DNA of 64,000 bases from Gnetum montanum (GCA_015680685.1 MNCI01008322.1:148278-212277), one strand, 5' to 3'. Counted from the first letter of the stretch, positions 45,821 to 58,531 are shown. Translations and numbers: made by a program. The notes: generated by a model from the sequence alone, not told the origin.

Positions 45821-48267
45821 TCAACCGCTTGTAGTTATGAGGGCTTGCTCGAACTGTTGGTCCTAAAGAAAGGTCTTTTCTTCATAAGGTTGTTAGAACT
45901 AACTGCGGGTTGAGGATTCACAGCCCTCATGACATTAAGTTGCTACGGTTGAGTGGGGAGTTCCCCTTGCATTTCTGGAGCGGATGGTAGTGGAGCTATC
46001 TATGTGAGAGTTGTAGATGGGTATGAAGATGGTATGTTTGTGGGTTATCTTCCCTAGGAGAAGGAGTCTTGTAATACTCCCGAGTTTGGTAGTAATGTTG
46101 TGGTGTCACATGACCAATAGAGTCACGTGGAGAGATTGGCTACTGCACGTAGTAGCCATATGGATGCAGTTGCCGGTAGGGGTATTGTTGCCTTGGTGGT
46201 GGCATCCCCCATGACTATGGGTATTGCCACTATTGATGTTGCTCAATAGGTTGTGGTGGAGTTCCACTTGGATAATACGTTAAAGGTTGGTGGAACTGCC
46301 TTGGAGATAAGGTAACCGTTGGGGTGCTTTCCATTTATTAACTCGTGGGTTGAGTGCATACATCCCAGACTCTTGTAGATGTGAGATCACGAGGCAACAT
46401 CCCTTAGGATGCTCATATTGGCATATCTCACATCCACCGTCATTGTCCATATTTTAATCCATGACCTCTTCGGTGATGGCCATTTTACCCTTACCTTTGT
46501 TATGTGCATTGTCCACTTCTCTATTTTTTCTTTTGTCATAGTCACTACCTCGCTCCCTAGACTCTACGATTTTAAGAATAGTTTCAAACCTACTATCTAG
46601 GGAGTCCCACATTTGGTCTACCTTTGTCAACACTTTTGTTGTTAATTTTTGGAGTGGCAAAGTTTTTCTATTCACCATCTTCTTAAGTGGTGACTCTTCC
46701 TCCTCCTCATAGAATCTCACTGCCCTTTTTTGGAGGGAAGGATCTTGGTTGTACTCTTCTGCACTTTCTCTCTTACATAGCTCTCCTTCTTTCTTGGCTA
46801 CTTGCTCTAGCAATCTATGAACCTGATGAGACCTAAGCTCTAATAATCTCCCTTGGGCATACGTTCCAAGGGTTCTCCTTGTTTCATGTCTAAGTCCATC
46901 TACAAGATGGTGTAGTTGATCCTGCTATGAATAACCATGGCCAGGAAAATGATGTAATAGTGTGTAATAGTGGCCCATGGTAGCATCCAAGGGTTCATGA
47001 TTTCCTTGCTTCCATCCTTGGATTTTCTTTCATAGGTTAGACACTTGGGAGTACATTTGATACTTATCATTAAATAGTTGTAACATTGTACTCCACCTTC
47101 GAATGGATTCCGGTTCAAGGACCGGTACTAGCTTTCTGCTTCTTTCACTAGTGCCCTTGGGAACAACTTCAATTTTTGCCATTCATTTTCTATGTTCTAC
47201 AAGGCACATGCATCATGAAATGCTTGTAAATGGTTTTTAGGATCAACGTTGTATCCCCCTTCAAATTGTAGGATATTGTTCATGTCTAACCTGTTGACCA
47301 TACTATCCTTTTGATGCCTTGTTATAACTCTTACGACCTCTATTATATCCAACATGCTTCTAGTTGCGAGTATGGGTTCTTCATGGTCATCTTGTTCATA
47401 GCATCTATGATGTCTACGTGGTTTCCTACTCTCCCTTCTTCTATGTCGGGCTTCCCTAGAGTGCCCTCATCCTCATTCTCCACTATCTCGTTGATGTTTT
47501 TCACTCTATTTTCCTTTATCCTCACGATTGGTTTCCTTATGACTACGTTCGGACACTGAAGGAGAGGGTGAATGTGATGATGAAGGTGAAGAAGAAGGAG
47601 AACCATCGTCATGATGGTGTTTTCTACCTTCTCTTCAGTGGTCTTGGACTTGATCATGATTACGATCAAAACGTCTGCCCTTATCATGTGTTTTTGTTTC
47701 CTTGTTGAACACTTCATGTTCATGGGAATCAGAACTAGGATTGTGAACTATGGAGTGGAGGTTCTGATACACCACCTCCTGACCATTGTTAGGAGGGGAA
47801 ACATCATTTGGTGGGGAACTTGTTGAAATTGGTTCACCATCCCCAATTTCGCTTAAAATGTGCAGTATGTTATGGGGTCATTTACCCTTCAAAGATGCGT
47901 GGTAACTCTCTTGTCACAAGTCCCATTGATGTTGCACTTCTGTGGGATGATAGTCCCTTGTGTCATGATCACATGCAATGTATTCCGCGTATAAAAGTTA
48001 CATGCCTATTCATGTGAGAGCATGAAGGAGCATGTTGGGGATTGATCGGTTTGGAGGCAACACTATGTTACCTTCCAAGTCTCTCCAACACAGTTGTACA
48101 TCTTGATGGAGAATAAAGGTAAAGTCAGGTACATACTCATCATGATGAGTATATACTACCCAAAACTGTTAAGGAACTAGTGGATCTTGGTTACGTGTAT
48201 GATGCTATCAATTGTCTCTTGTGTTAGTCCTAGGCAGTGAAGTGCTCTTGTGTGAAGAAGAAGTCAT
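45821..48267 (-). pseudogene. gag: Element F gag, lightly broken
   Basis: Start ATG 48267 (MTSSSHKSTSLPRT), shared with D and E. Arg/His/Ser-rich zone at about 47340-47730. Capsid core at about 47370-46800: LDMNNILQFEGGYN-like sequence, AFHDACALQN, ESGS/RWSTMLQLF, HYYTLLHHFPGHGYS. It is followed by LLEQVAKKEGELCKRESAEE (46813 down), NQDPSLQKRAVRFYEEEEE and a KLTTKVLTKVDQMWDSLDSR helix. Zinc knuckle at 46394-46432: CEICQYEHPKGCC. Pro/Gln/Tyr-rich tail at 45960-46330. Stops and frame changes are fewer than in C. Confidence 0.87.
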
Positions 48268-48393
48268 TTTCATCTTTTTCGGTGTGTGATTTATCGTTGT
48301 ATTATATTTCCTTGATTAACCCTAAGGGTTCGTTCTAGTGTCCCAATGATATGAATGATTTCCTATGTTCTATGTAGCACACAAACAACTAAG

Positions 48394-48411
48394 TCCCCGG
48401 CAACGGCTCCA
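48394..48411 (-). promoter_or_regulatory. Element F primer-binding site (tRNA-Asp type)
   Basis: The minus strand reads TGGAGCCGTTGCCGGGGA, 17 of 18 matches to TGGCGCCGTTGCCGGGGA, starting two bases after the LTR. This is the clearest PBS in the window. Confidence 0.95.
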
Positions 48412-48412
48412 A

Positions 48413-49191
48413 TGATGAGTGGCAAGGTACCCCTATACTCAAGCATACGAATATGAGCGTTTCACGCGTGATTCGGTTGAATTCCAAGGACTAAGTGCTT
48501 ACGTGCCCTAATGGAAAACTCAGGGTTAGTCAATCGTTGCCTTCCCAAACTTACTTGTATTGTCATGGTTGTATGGTTAAGTAAGCTTGAGGTACATGAT
48601 TTTTATAACTTTTATCTTTTTAATGTATTATGCTAATAGGGGAAGGTAAGGAGAACTAAGTGAAAAACTTTGATTAAATATTCACTAACTAAGTTATAAT
48701 TTTCCTAACACCAGTATTTATTCTCACTTGCTGCACACATCTTGAACCAGTGCAATGCTGTTGGGATTACCAAACACTACTCGTTACTGGGTTACCAAGC
48801 ACTACACACATGCTCGAAGCGGTTGTACTGAGTGTACTTAACTAGGAGAGTCAAGGGTTGAGAGAGAGATTAATTACTAGGAAAGCATTTAAAAATTCAA
48901 TAATAATTAACTACTATTTAGCTTAATCCACATGCTGCAAGGTTTATCATAAAGTTCATCTTTATTACTGTACACAAATGTGTGCTTAGGTACAATTTGC
49001 TCGAATAAAGATTCGTTCACTTTAAGACTCCTACTATGGGCAGATGGAAATTATTCTAACTCTGGAATGGTAAAACTGTAAGAGTTTAGCTAAGGATCTA
49101 AGTCTAACTCCTTCGAACAAGGGAAGCTACCTCTTATTTATAGAAATTAAGGCAGGCCACAATATCGGGTACGCGATATCGCTGCTCATCA
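48413..49191 (-). repeat. Element F 5' LTR
   Basis: 779 bp; plus strand TGATGAGTGGCAAGGTACCC to GCTGCTCATCA, closely matching 39488-40281. It keeps CTTTATTA/AATAAAG arms (about 48959-49013) and AATATCGGGTACGCGATATCG at 49161-49181. Confidence 0.93.
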
Positions 49192-51525
49192 GCTAGGTTC
49201 AGATATCAAAGATTGGCCAGCTCCATGTATTCTATCATTTCTTCTATTTGCAACTCCTTTAGGTGGATCTTTGCTTTGTTGTAGGCATCAATCCCATCAA
49301 TAATGGGCTACCAACTTCTCTTCCTTGTTGGAGTTACTAGAGAGCTTCATTTATCTTTTCCTTTGCCATTTGGATGTGCTTCTCATTTACTTCCTTTTGT
49401 AGGCCAACCTAGTCTCTATAGTGATTTTTAACTTTTTCAAACTTCAAGGCTTCATTTTTTCTAGGTGGCAATTTCAATAGTAGATTTTTAGCATAAGGCA
49501 TGAACTTTCTCCATTAATAGATTCTAATTCTTTGTGGCCAATTTTTTCAATTCCATATTCACCTTGGCTAGTTGCTCCTATTTTTGATGAATAAATTCTT
49601 GCATTTGTACCTTCTAGGCATCAACATTACGTAGGCAATGATTCTGTGTGATCAAAGCCTCATTCTCCTGGTGCATTTGAGCCAAGTCTTTCTGAATTGA
49701 ATACACCTTTGCCTCTCTTATGGATTGGTTAAAAATGCCCATCACTACTTCCTTCTTGAACTTCTTGAATCATTCTTGAAGTTGTTGGAAAGCTTCATCC
49801 CTAGTTATTATTGAGTCGAGGAGTGTAGGGTCAGCAAGGCAGGCACATAATTCGAGAACCTCCATGGCCGAGCATTGATTTTGTGCTTGAGTTGTTTCAA
49901 GTTGTCCCTCCAGGATGATGCATTTTCCCCTTGCATTCAGCATCTCCAATTGGGTTGTAGTGGTGTTTTTTTGGAAAATCGAAGATATCTGGAATCAGTT
50001 GACTGGTTCCCACCAATTGATCCAATAATTGTTCATGCTGGGCTACATTTAGTTTTCTATTGATTGTGCCCATGAATGTTTGCATGTCTCAAAGTGTAGA
50101 TACATTTGGTATAGATGTCGTAGGTGTAGTGAGTGCTTTGGCGACATAATCAACAACTAATTCAGTTGCTATCTCTTGCCCTTAGTGTTGCATCACCAAG
50201 ATAGTGGCCCCTTCACCTTCCTCCAAATGCACCGAGAAGGTGGTGAAATTTCTAGAGATTTTTGGAAATAAATGGTGTGATGATAATGACACCATCAACT
50301 CTCAAGCATTGGCATTAGGCCTCATGGGAAATTACATACGGTGGATCAAGAATATTGGTCGACCCCTCTCCATTTGGCTGATTGTTCAAGCCACCTCATT
50401 AAGGTGACTCATTGCTAGTTGGTACATAGATGGATCTACACTACTCATCCTTGTATGCTACACTTACTCACTTAAGAGCTGCTCTTGGATTTTTTGCAAG
50501 CACTTAATGGCTACATATGCCTCCAACATTGTTTCTTAAGTAGGCAATGGTGGTGGTAGTTTCTCATCTTGAGTTGTAGTCAACATCTTTTCCTTCACAA
50601 TTTCGAATCATGAGTCCAAAGAAGCATGCCTAATTATGTTGTTGGCATAGCAAATGATTCCTACCCTTTTTTAGAGTTTCCAAATGAGGCATAGAAAGGG
50701 TAGGGTTTTCCTTCCACGTTCATTTTCTTTGAAACACATTTCAATCTCCAACTAGATGAGTTGTGGAAGGCTTATGAGAAATCTCCTACTTAGAGTGATG
50801 CATGCTTAGGTGGAGAAGGTGGTCACCTTACTAGGCCTTACCACTGGATTGAGATGATAGGCTGAAATTTTGAAATAGATGCGCTTCATCAGTGTGAGAG
50901 CACCGTACTCCTTACGGTCAAACTCATAGCACCTCTAAGTCCACTTCTTTTTGACCTCAAGATTACCTTTTGTTGATAGCTCCACTAACTATGTCCTAAT
51001 GTTAGGAAACTCTAGTGCCTGTGCGATAACTTCGATTGAGTAGGACACCTGAATATCCTTGATCTTTACTATGGACCTTGACCTTTTGTTGTTCCAGAAG
51101 AGATACGTCTCTCCCATGTACCATTCCCCATTGGATGTGATGATTGTTCACATGAGAGAGGTTTGTAGTTATGTTTTGATGTTTGCTAGAGCTTTCTCTA
51201 GGAATGGCTCAAAGTTTATTTCTTAAAGAATGGATTGTTGAATCCCTTGGAACTTGATGATGTTAAGGCAAGCTTGAGTCAAAGTGATTTCAAGCCTCGG
51301 TGTGGGTCATAGCGCTTCTCCTCACTATGATTATTCTATGGACACTTCTTCTTTTAGAATCAGTCAAATAGATTCCAATTCGGGCTCCTCATGAAGAGGT
51401 CCCATTGCATGGGTTGCCTCTGACGATTCTTGGGCTTGTTCTTGTTGGCCCCTTGCAACTTTGGGCCATTTCTCCCTTGGTTGAGAAGGTTCTCCTTCTT
51501 ACAGATGCTTAGGTCTAGGTGCCAT
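49192..51525 (-). pseudogene. Element E ORF3, N-terminal and central part
   Basis: Start ATG 51525 (MAPRPKHL), aligned with B and A; the bases before it are TTACAA, where A and B have TTGTAG-type sequence. Order: basic N-terminus with SQPREKWPK; globular domain 51290-50560 (EWYMGETYLFWNN, RPSKVTTFSTHACIT); a stretch near 50200-50240 with VHLEEGEGATILVMQH that aligns with A and B; MQTFMGTINRKLNVAQHEQL (50085 down); a long coiled coil to 49200 with KNHYRD and VGLQKEVNEKHIQM. It stops at the F insertion and continues at 39487. Many stops. Confidence 0.78.
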
Positions 51526-51686
51526 TTGTAATCATAATAAGACCATGGGTTAGCAATCATTATGCAACATGAAGCAATTGGGATACTTTTACCTCTTTAA
51601 GATAGTTACACTTGGCTAAGTTGTGATTATGGTTGATTTAGCTACTCCAAGCATTATTTTATTTATGTGTTATTGTTAATAAATTA

Positions 51687-51903
51687 GCTCGGAGGTTGTT
51701 GAAAGGGTTAACTCTTGAAAAAATTGAAACATTAAGGTTTGCAACCCCCACAATAAAGAGCTTACCTTTGGTAGCTACAGGATTAAAGAACAGANGCTCG
51801 GAGGTTGTTGAAAGGGTTAACTCTTGAAAAAATTGAAACATTAAGGTTTGCAACCCCCACAATAAAGAGCTTACCTTTGGTAGCTACAGGATTAAAGAAC
51901 AGA
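51687..51903. repeat. Exact 108-bp direct duplication joined by one N (likely assembly artefact)
   Basis: 51687-51794 and 51796-51903 appear identical, separated by a single N at 51795. In such a diverged element a perfect repeat bordered by an N is best explained by a failed overlap join. Confidence 0.85.
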
Positions 51904-52913
51904 GTGATTTGGACAAACGTTTGGGAAGTTAAGGGCTATGGAAGGTTTTAGGCTTTGGAAAATGGCAAAAACTCCCTATGTATTATGAGGCAAATGACAA
52001 AAAATTTCTAAGTGTGCGATGGTATATATAGGATTTTTGCATTGCATTAACAAGGCCTCATCGACATGGTTAACTACATCGATGAGGCCTTGTCAATGTA
52101 GCTGTTGACCACTATAGATGACCTTTAACTTTGGTCAAACTTGCAAAATACAAAGAATTTTTGAATGAAATTGGCATCAAATGAAATCTCAAAAGGTGAA
52201 GAACAATATGAAAATATGAGAAGAGGATGTTGGAGCTCATAAATTTGGAAAAATGGAAAAACATGATTTAGTAGATGAATGGAGTAAAAGGTTGAGGAGC
52301 ACTAAGTAGAATACACAATGGAATATGAGAAAGATAGGATTATAGCAATGTCTAAGGTAAGGAACCTTAACTAACCAGACCAAGAGCCATGCAAGTGGAT
52401 CCTCCCCATAGTAGGCTCATGCCCTTGTTACCCTTACATAACCTCAACTAAGGAGTTTGTGGGCCCCATAGTTGATTAATGGTCATGAAAATTTAAGAAT
52501 CAACTTAGAGGAATCTATCTAAGAATTCAAACACATCAGACCAAGACATAGAGTATAACATAAAACTTGATAGTGAGGTGAGTTATGGTAGCAAGGATGG
52601 ATGAAGAAAAATGTGGAATGGAATTCTAAATTGAGGTCATAATAATTCCCTTGTGGAATTTGTGTTTAAAATGGTCTGAGAAGATCCATCCTCTGTCCAG
52701 ATCAAAACTAGTTTCTTTCAATGACTTTGCATCACCACTCTAAGATTGGTCCACCCACACGAGACATGAGAGTGCCTCCATAAAACAACCACCATTCCAT
52801 AAAGAGAAGAAAAGAGAGAAGTGGGAAGTAAGAGAGGGCCTTAGTTAAAGGGGACCTTCAAGCATGGGTGAATGTCTTTCTAGTTCCATAGCCAGTGCTT
52901 GTAGCTTGTTTAT

Positions 52914-53092
52914 TTGTCTAAGTGGTGTGCTTTGAATTTCCATCATGTTTTTTTTCTTTTTTTTCTAAATTTTTGGATGGGAACCACACCATGCAAAGAC
53001 TTTTTCATTTATTGTGTCTAAGGGGTATGCTTTGAATTCCCATCATTTTTTTTGGATTTTTGGATGGGAACCACACCATGCAAAGACTTTAT
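52914..53092. repeat. Tandem duplication ~90 bp in element E spacer
   Basis: GTCTAAGTGGTGTGCTTTGA ... ACCACACCATGCAAAGACTT (52914-53003) recurs at about 53007-53091 with GTCTAAGGGGTATGCTTTGA. Elements C and F have one copy, so this is a local duplication. Confidence 0.8.
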
Positions 53093-53707
53093 TTGACTTC
53101 CTATTAGTGGTTGGAATAAAACGATAAGAAGTCTGTGAAAAACACTCAAGCACTTAAGAAATTAGAAGAGTACAAAGAGTATTGAGTTCCCTTGAAGTCA
53201 TACCCTTTACAAACCTTTGAAACCTTCCTAATTTTGGAACTACCAAGGTCATCGATTGATTAAAAGTTTTTTTAATGGAAGGAACCTCAAATTCCCAGAA
53301 CAAGGAAAACCATAAAGTTTATTGGATGGGAAGATGACATGGACTCACTAACTATTCCATGAAAGATAAACCATATCATAGTCATCAGACATCAGAATTC
53401 AAAAATAGAAATTAGACATCGGCAATTACAACATTAAGCATAAACCATCATTAGTAAACAACAATAGTGGCATTGTGTCTTGTGGCAATAAAGCAAATTT
53501 ATTAACTAACATGAGGAAATATCATACTTGAACAAAACAAAATAAAATATATAAGAAAGTGTAAAATAATCAAGAAAGGTTCAAAGGTACTGATGATGGT
53601 GTAAAATTAGAAAAGTCTTAAAATAAAAAATTTGTAAAATAAATAATTTGTAAAAATTAAAAATGTAAAAAAAAAAGAGTAGAAAAATTGGGTAGCCATA
53701 TGGATTG

Positions 53708-55130
53708 TTAGCATGGATGGCCATCTCCCCCACGACTAAGTTGGAAAGGGGAGATCTGAAAAATGGAACATGATTGTCCATTTGTTAAGATGGTAGTTGC
53801 ATTGGCCTATCATGGTTCAAGGAAAAGTTTGACTTGTTGGATGTTGACCAAATGCTTTTTATTTGGGCTTCCAAGTTTGTAGATTAACATAACATCAAAA
53901 GGAAAGGTTTGATCAATTATATAAGGTACCTCCCACAATGTTTGAAATTTTACCTTTTGGGGTACACGTGTGGAGTTCTAGTAGGGGACCTTATCTCTTG
54001 GTTGAAGTTTTACCTTTCGTATTCTTAGGTCATGATGTTGTTTATTGAATGCCTTGTGCACCTCATTCAAAGATAGGATCAGTAATTAATTTTTATCTAG
54101 CACATTCAGGTTGATCGATTTTTCTTTTTGTGCTAGACTTAGGTTAAGATCCAGGTCATAGGCTGTTGAGAGTGTATGAAGCTTAGACTAGATTGGGAGC
54201 ATTGGAAGTTTTTCATACACAAACTCATAGGGAGAGTAGCCAATAGGAAGTTTCCATGTTGAATGGTAAATTTTTTAGCTTTAGGGGCTCTTTCTTGAAG
54301 TTATCAAGGATTCTAAACTCTCCCTAATAGGTATCATCATCTTCATCAGAGAGTTGGGGATGAACTTATTCAAGTTTATCCATGCCTTTGACATAAGCAC
54401 ATGTTAGGCTCTCAGTTGGTTCCATGCATAATGTGCTACTATCTGAATCAACTATTAGCCATTGGGTGCCCTCCTATTTTATGGCTATCACATACAAACA
54501 CCTTTAAATATTGATTTTTTGTGCACACTGATTGCATGCTTTAATGTATGTACTTTTGATGGACCAAATTGTTTGCACGCAATTGCACTTATTATCACTA
54601 TATGTGATGCATGGAATGTGCTTCTTCTCTACCTTGCCCAATTCATTTTCTTTGGAGATTTTCAAAGAAAGATTCCTTATGCCCATACGTGCATCAACTA
54701 TGCTTATCCAAGCTATTCCCATAATGATGGGAAAGTCACCTTTACAATTTTTAACCTTGATCACCAAAAAATTAGCAGGATAGCACCACCCACAAACTAT
54801 GGTCACAATGTCCTCTACTAATCCCATAGGAATAGTAATTAATTGATTTTCCACTTTTAGATAGATGTTGCTCTTCTTGAGAGGTGGTAGGTTCCATGCC
54901 TTGTACATGTCATGGGAAATGAGATTAACTCTGGAACTAGAGTCAAGAAGAGCCTTACATGGCTCATTATAGTGATTTGTAGGTAAATGAATGAACTTAT
55001 TGGGTCAGTTCTTTTCATGGGAAGATTGCCAGCCTTGATTTAGTTGGAAACAACATGAGTTAGCATCATAATGTGAATATGAGGCAGCAGTTGGTTTGAA
55101 TGGCACTTGAAGGTATTTGATGTAGAGGAT
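53708..55130 (-). pseudogene. pol: Element E pol: protease and integrase end only (RT and RNase H deleted)
   Basis: Protease at about 54960-54640: ALLDSSSRVNLISHDMYKAW (DSS in place of DSG), LPPLKKSNIYLKVENQLITI, DFPIIMGIAWISIVDARMGI. The PR-RT linker runs to about 54268. It then joins directly to the integrase C-terminal region (54265-53900), which ends GGDGHPC with stop at 53708-53710. Everything between (RT, RNase H, integrase zinc and core) is missing, about 2 kb by comparison with C and F. The joint carries a short AATGGT (54262-54267) present at both parental sites. Confidence 0.85.
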
Positions 55131-57534
55131 GAGGGTATTGGAGATGCAGGATGCTCAACTATACTAGTTTGTGAGGATTGGAGAGGACTGCTAGGTTGGA
55201 AGAAGGGTGCTTTTCTAGATTGATTATATGAACCACTTGGCTAGAAAGCCAGTTGTGAATGTACAACCCTCGTAGCATTTCGTTGTTGCGGTTGTGGAGG
55301 AATTTTACCCTGTATGGATGGAGCAAGAGGTAACTGGGTTAAAGGTAGGGGTGTATGTGTAGATGAATGCAGAGGGTGGTATGGATATGGGTTCTCACCT
55401 TGAGTAGATGGTGAATGTGTTCAGTGGTTCTCTGGAGGGTAATAGTGATGCTAAAATGAAGTATGACTTACAGAACTTCTTGGAGAGACGGGTTGCTAAA
55501 CATAGTACTCGTATGGATTTGGTTGCCTATAAGGGTATTACTACCTTGGTGGTGGCATTCCCCATGATTATGGTTGATACCATTGTTGGTATTATTCATA
55601 AGGTTGTGGAGAAACTTCACTTGGGTAGTAAGCTTGTTATTGTTAGTGGAACTACCTCAGATTACCTTGAGGATAATGCAATCGTCTAAGTGCTTGCCTA
55701 TGTGCTAGTCAAGGATTCAATGCATACACCCCAGACTCTTGTAAGTGTGACATCATAAGACAACAATCCTTTGGATGCTCATATTGATAAATGTCATAAT
55801 TAGCATCATCCTCAAAGTTTGTTTCCACAACTTCCTCTATGGAAGCAGCTTTGCCCTTATCTCTTTGGTAGGCACGTTCAACTTCTTTTTGCCTCCTATG
55901 GTTACGATTACTATTTTTCTCTTTGGATTCTTTAGCAATCTTCATATCAATTTAAAATTTTTTATGCAAAGAGTCCCATAATTTATCAACCTTTGTCAAA
56001 ATATCAGAAATAGATTTTTGGGTGGGAAAGGTTTTCTTGTTCACTACTTCATCAAGTGGTGACTCCTCTACATCACAAAATTGGACCTCCCATTTCTTGA
56101 TGGAAGGGTTCCTATTATACTCTTTTGCTCTTTCTCTTTTTCATAGTGCACCTTCTTATTTTGCTACTTGCTTAATTAGCCTTTGGATTTGATGAGCTCT
56201 TAGTTGAAACAGTCTTCCTTGGGCATACACCCCAAGAGTTCTTCTAGTTTCTGCTCTGAGCCCATCTATGATGTGGCAAAGTTGTTCCCTTTGAGAATAA
56301 CCATGGCTAGGGCATTGGTGTAAGAGTGAATAGTATCTACCCATGGCAGCATCCAAGGGTTCATGTGTTCCTTATTTCCAACCTTGGATTTGCCTTCTTA
56401 GATTAGACACTTTGGAGTATGTTTGATATTTGTCATTAAATAGATCTAATATGATACTCCATCTACAGATTTCAATTTCAAGGACCAATACTAGATTTTA
56501 GCTTCCTTGATGAGTGTCCTAGGAAAGAGCTTGAGTTTTTTCCATTCGTTTTCTATATTCTGTAAGGCACAGACATCATAAAAAGCTTGTAGATGTGTAT
56601 GTGAATTAGAGTTGTATCCCCCCTCAAACCTTGGTATATTATTCATGTCTAAGTGCTTAATCCTACTATCTTTCATATGCTTGGTTGGAATTCTAATTGC
56701 CTCTGCAATGTTGAGCATGCTTCGAGTTACTAACAAAGGTTTATCATCATCATTGCATTGATGATGTTGATGATGGCTTCGATCAACCCTTTGGTCCTTG
56801 TGGCCTTCATGGTCATTGTTGTGTCATTGATCACCTTCATTGCAATTATTTCGATGGTGGCTTTTATGAGAATCAAAAGATGAAAAGGAACATTTAGAAT
56901 CAAATGAAGAGGATGGATAGGAAGGTGCACTACCACTACCACTGCAGTATCCACCACTAGTTTTTTGCTCATTATGATCATCATCCTTAGATCTCTTGCT
57001 ATTGTGAGGCTTGCCCGAGTTCCTACCTTGGTTGTCACTTTTTCCTGAACCTAGTTTATGAATAGTGGATCCCAGGTTTAGGATTGCACCCTCATTACCA
57101 ATAACAAGGGGTGAAGAATCTTCATGTTGAAAACCTTCAGGGGAAGGATCCTCATTGTCATCTTGATTTAGTAGGAACAAGGGATTACTAAAGTGTTTTC
57201 CCTTTGTAAAGTCATGGTGCTTCTCTTGGTGTTGATCTTGCCTACATTGTGTTTCAGTGGGATGATAATCTCAAGTCTCATAACCATTCACAATGTATTT
57301 TTCATAAAGGTCTGGAGTGCCCAAGTTCTTAAGAGTTTTAACTAGCATCTTGGATACAGATCAATTAGGAAGCAAGATGATGTTGCCCTCCATATCATGC
57401 CATCACAATTGTTCATCCTAATGTAAGATGAAGGTGAAATTTGGCACATACTCATTGGGATGAGTATATACCACTTTGCACTCCTATGGGGCTAACAATT
57501 TGACATCTTTGCATCTATGGGAAGAGGAAGACAT
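55131..57534 (-). pseudogene. gag: Element E gag, broken
   Basis: Start ATG 57534 (MSSSSHRCKDVKL), aligned with F. Acidic and Arg/His/Ser-rich zone at 56820-57180. Capsid core 56736-56156: SMLNIAEAIRIPTKHMKDSR, LDMNNIPRFEGGYNSNS, LQAFYDVCALQN, GYSQREQLCHIIDGLRAE. Zinc knuckle at about 55764-55800 has both first Cys changed to Tyr (YDIYQYEHPKDCC). Pro/Gln/Tyr-rich tail 55250-55690. Frameshifts and stops present. Confidence 0.82.
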
Positions 57535-57667
57535 TTTGCAAAATCAATAAAATTATTAGTGTGCTTAGTAATTTATATGTTGTTGAAAGTGATGTTGACC
57601 TTAAGTTCATCCAATGATATAAATAATATTTAGTAATCCTAGATAGTGCACATTTCAACAAAAAAAG

Positions 57668-57685
57668 TCCTTGATAATGGCACCA
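57668..57685 (-). promoter_or_regulatory. Element E primer-binding site, decayed
   Basis: The minus strand reads TGGTGCCATTATCAAGGA, 12 of 18 matches to the tRNA-Asp complement. All six changes are C to T or G to A. Confidence 0.82.
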
Positions 57686-57686
57686 A

Positions 57687-58531
57687 TGATGAGTGGCAAG
57701 GTAACCCTATGCCTAACCATACGAATCACAAAGCATTCACATGCGATCTTGTCAAATTCTATGGAATTTATAGTTTCTGGTAAACTAGTCTTCTAGAAGT
57801 GAACCTTGCCTTAAGGTTGTTTGTTGTGTTCCCAATTACACTTGTGATGTACATTGTTATGATTAAGTGTAATTGAGGCATTTTAATTTTATCATTTTGT
57901 ATTTTACGGTTTGGTGTTCAAAGGGAGATAAAAGTAATTAGATTTACTAATTTAAATTAAGTAATTGACTAGTGTCTACCTAGTCCTAACATAAGCATCT
58001 AGTCCCACTTTCTGCACACATCTTGAACCCATGTATCCACTGCTAAGTTACTAAGCACTATGCTATTGGGCATCTCAAGAAATAACACTACTGGGATTAC
58101 CAAGCAATAACACTACTGGGATTACCAAGAAAATATGTGTTACACTCGAAGTGGTCGTACTTATGTGTTTAATCTATTTGGCTTATCTAGAATGTTGCAA
58201 AGTTTATTAGAAAGCTTGTCTTTATTGTTGCACACACTATTGTGCTTAGGTACAATAGTGCTTGAATAAAGATCCGTATACTTAATGACTCTTACTGTGG
58301 GCACTCGAGAGAAATATTCTAACTCTCAAATGAATGAACTACAAGAGCTTCACTACTACTAAAATTTTAATGCCATAAATGTAGTTGGTAAGAATGCATT
58401 TATAGGAAAAATATGGATACTACATCGATGGGGCCTCGTCGATGCATGATATGATGTGTCGACGAGGCCAAGTTGACAAGGCTGTGTCAACGAGGTTTTG
58501 TCGATGTAGCCAACAAAGCAGTGACTCATCA
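57687..58531 (-). repeat. Element E 5' LTR
   Basis: 845 bp; plus strand TGATGAGTGGCAAGGTAACC to GTGACTCATCA. TCTTTATT (58219-58226) pairs with AATAAAGA (58265-58272). U5 contains a doubled CAATAACACTACTGGGATTA unit at about 58078-58131. U3 has several GTCGA-GAGGCC repeats (58420-58500). Confidence 0.92.

Larger units (their letters stand above)
39488..49191 (-). mobile_element. Element F: youngest Athila-like retrotransposon, nested in ORF3 of E
   Basis: 9.70 kb with a perfect TSD gctag (39483-39487 and 49192-49196). LTRs 39488-40281 (3') and 48413-49191 (5'); PBS with 17 of 18 matches; gag; pol with intact FMDD and protease DSG; spacer; PPT. It is the same family as element C and the solo LTR. 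No long ORF3. The few PBS changes and long open stretches make it the least decayed copy, yet stops and frameshifts remain. It contains a 213-base N gap. Confidence 0.95.
51526..53707 (-). other. Element E pol-ORF3 spacer, non-coding
   Basis: About 2.2 kb without a supported ORF. It holds the CTTTATTGTGGGGG tract at 51745-51758 (and its duplicate), the conserved block at 52396-52435, GTCGATGAGGCC-like repeats at 52050-52100 that resemble this element's own U3, and two tandem duplications listed separately. Confidence 0.6.
38109..58531 (-). mobile_element. Element E: Athila-like Ty3/gypsy retrotransposon with ORF3, carrying nested F
   Basis: Minus-strand element in the LTR of D. LTRs at 38109-38714 (3') and 57687-58531 (5'). 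TSD atagt (38104-38108) against gtagt (58532-58536). It spans 20.4 kb; subtracting F and its duplicated TSD it is 10.7 kb. It has a PBS, gag, a pol lacking RT, RNase H and most of integrase, a spacer, and an ORF3 split by F. The two LTRs each carry a deletion the other lacks. Confidence 0.92.

Noticed and set aside
48394-48411. tRNA-Asp gene fragment
   Set aside because: Only the 18-base complement of the tRNA 3' end is present, next to an LTR; this is a primer-binding site, with no cloverleaf.
54462-54821. Plus-strand ORF over the protease of element E
   Set aside because: Antisense of the protease and linker, whose minus-strand frame aligns with C, D and F.
55408-55689. Plus-strand 93-codon ORF in element E
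   Set aside because: It is antisense to the Pro/Gln/Tyr-rich gag tail and knuckle region of E; the minus-strand frame aligns with gag of C and F.
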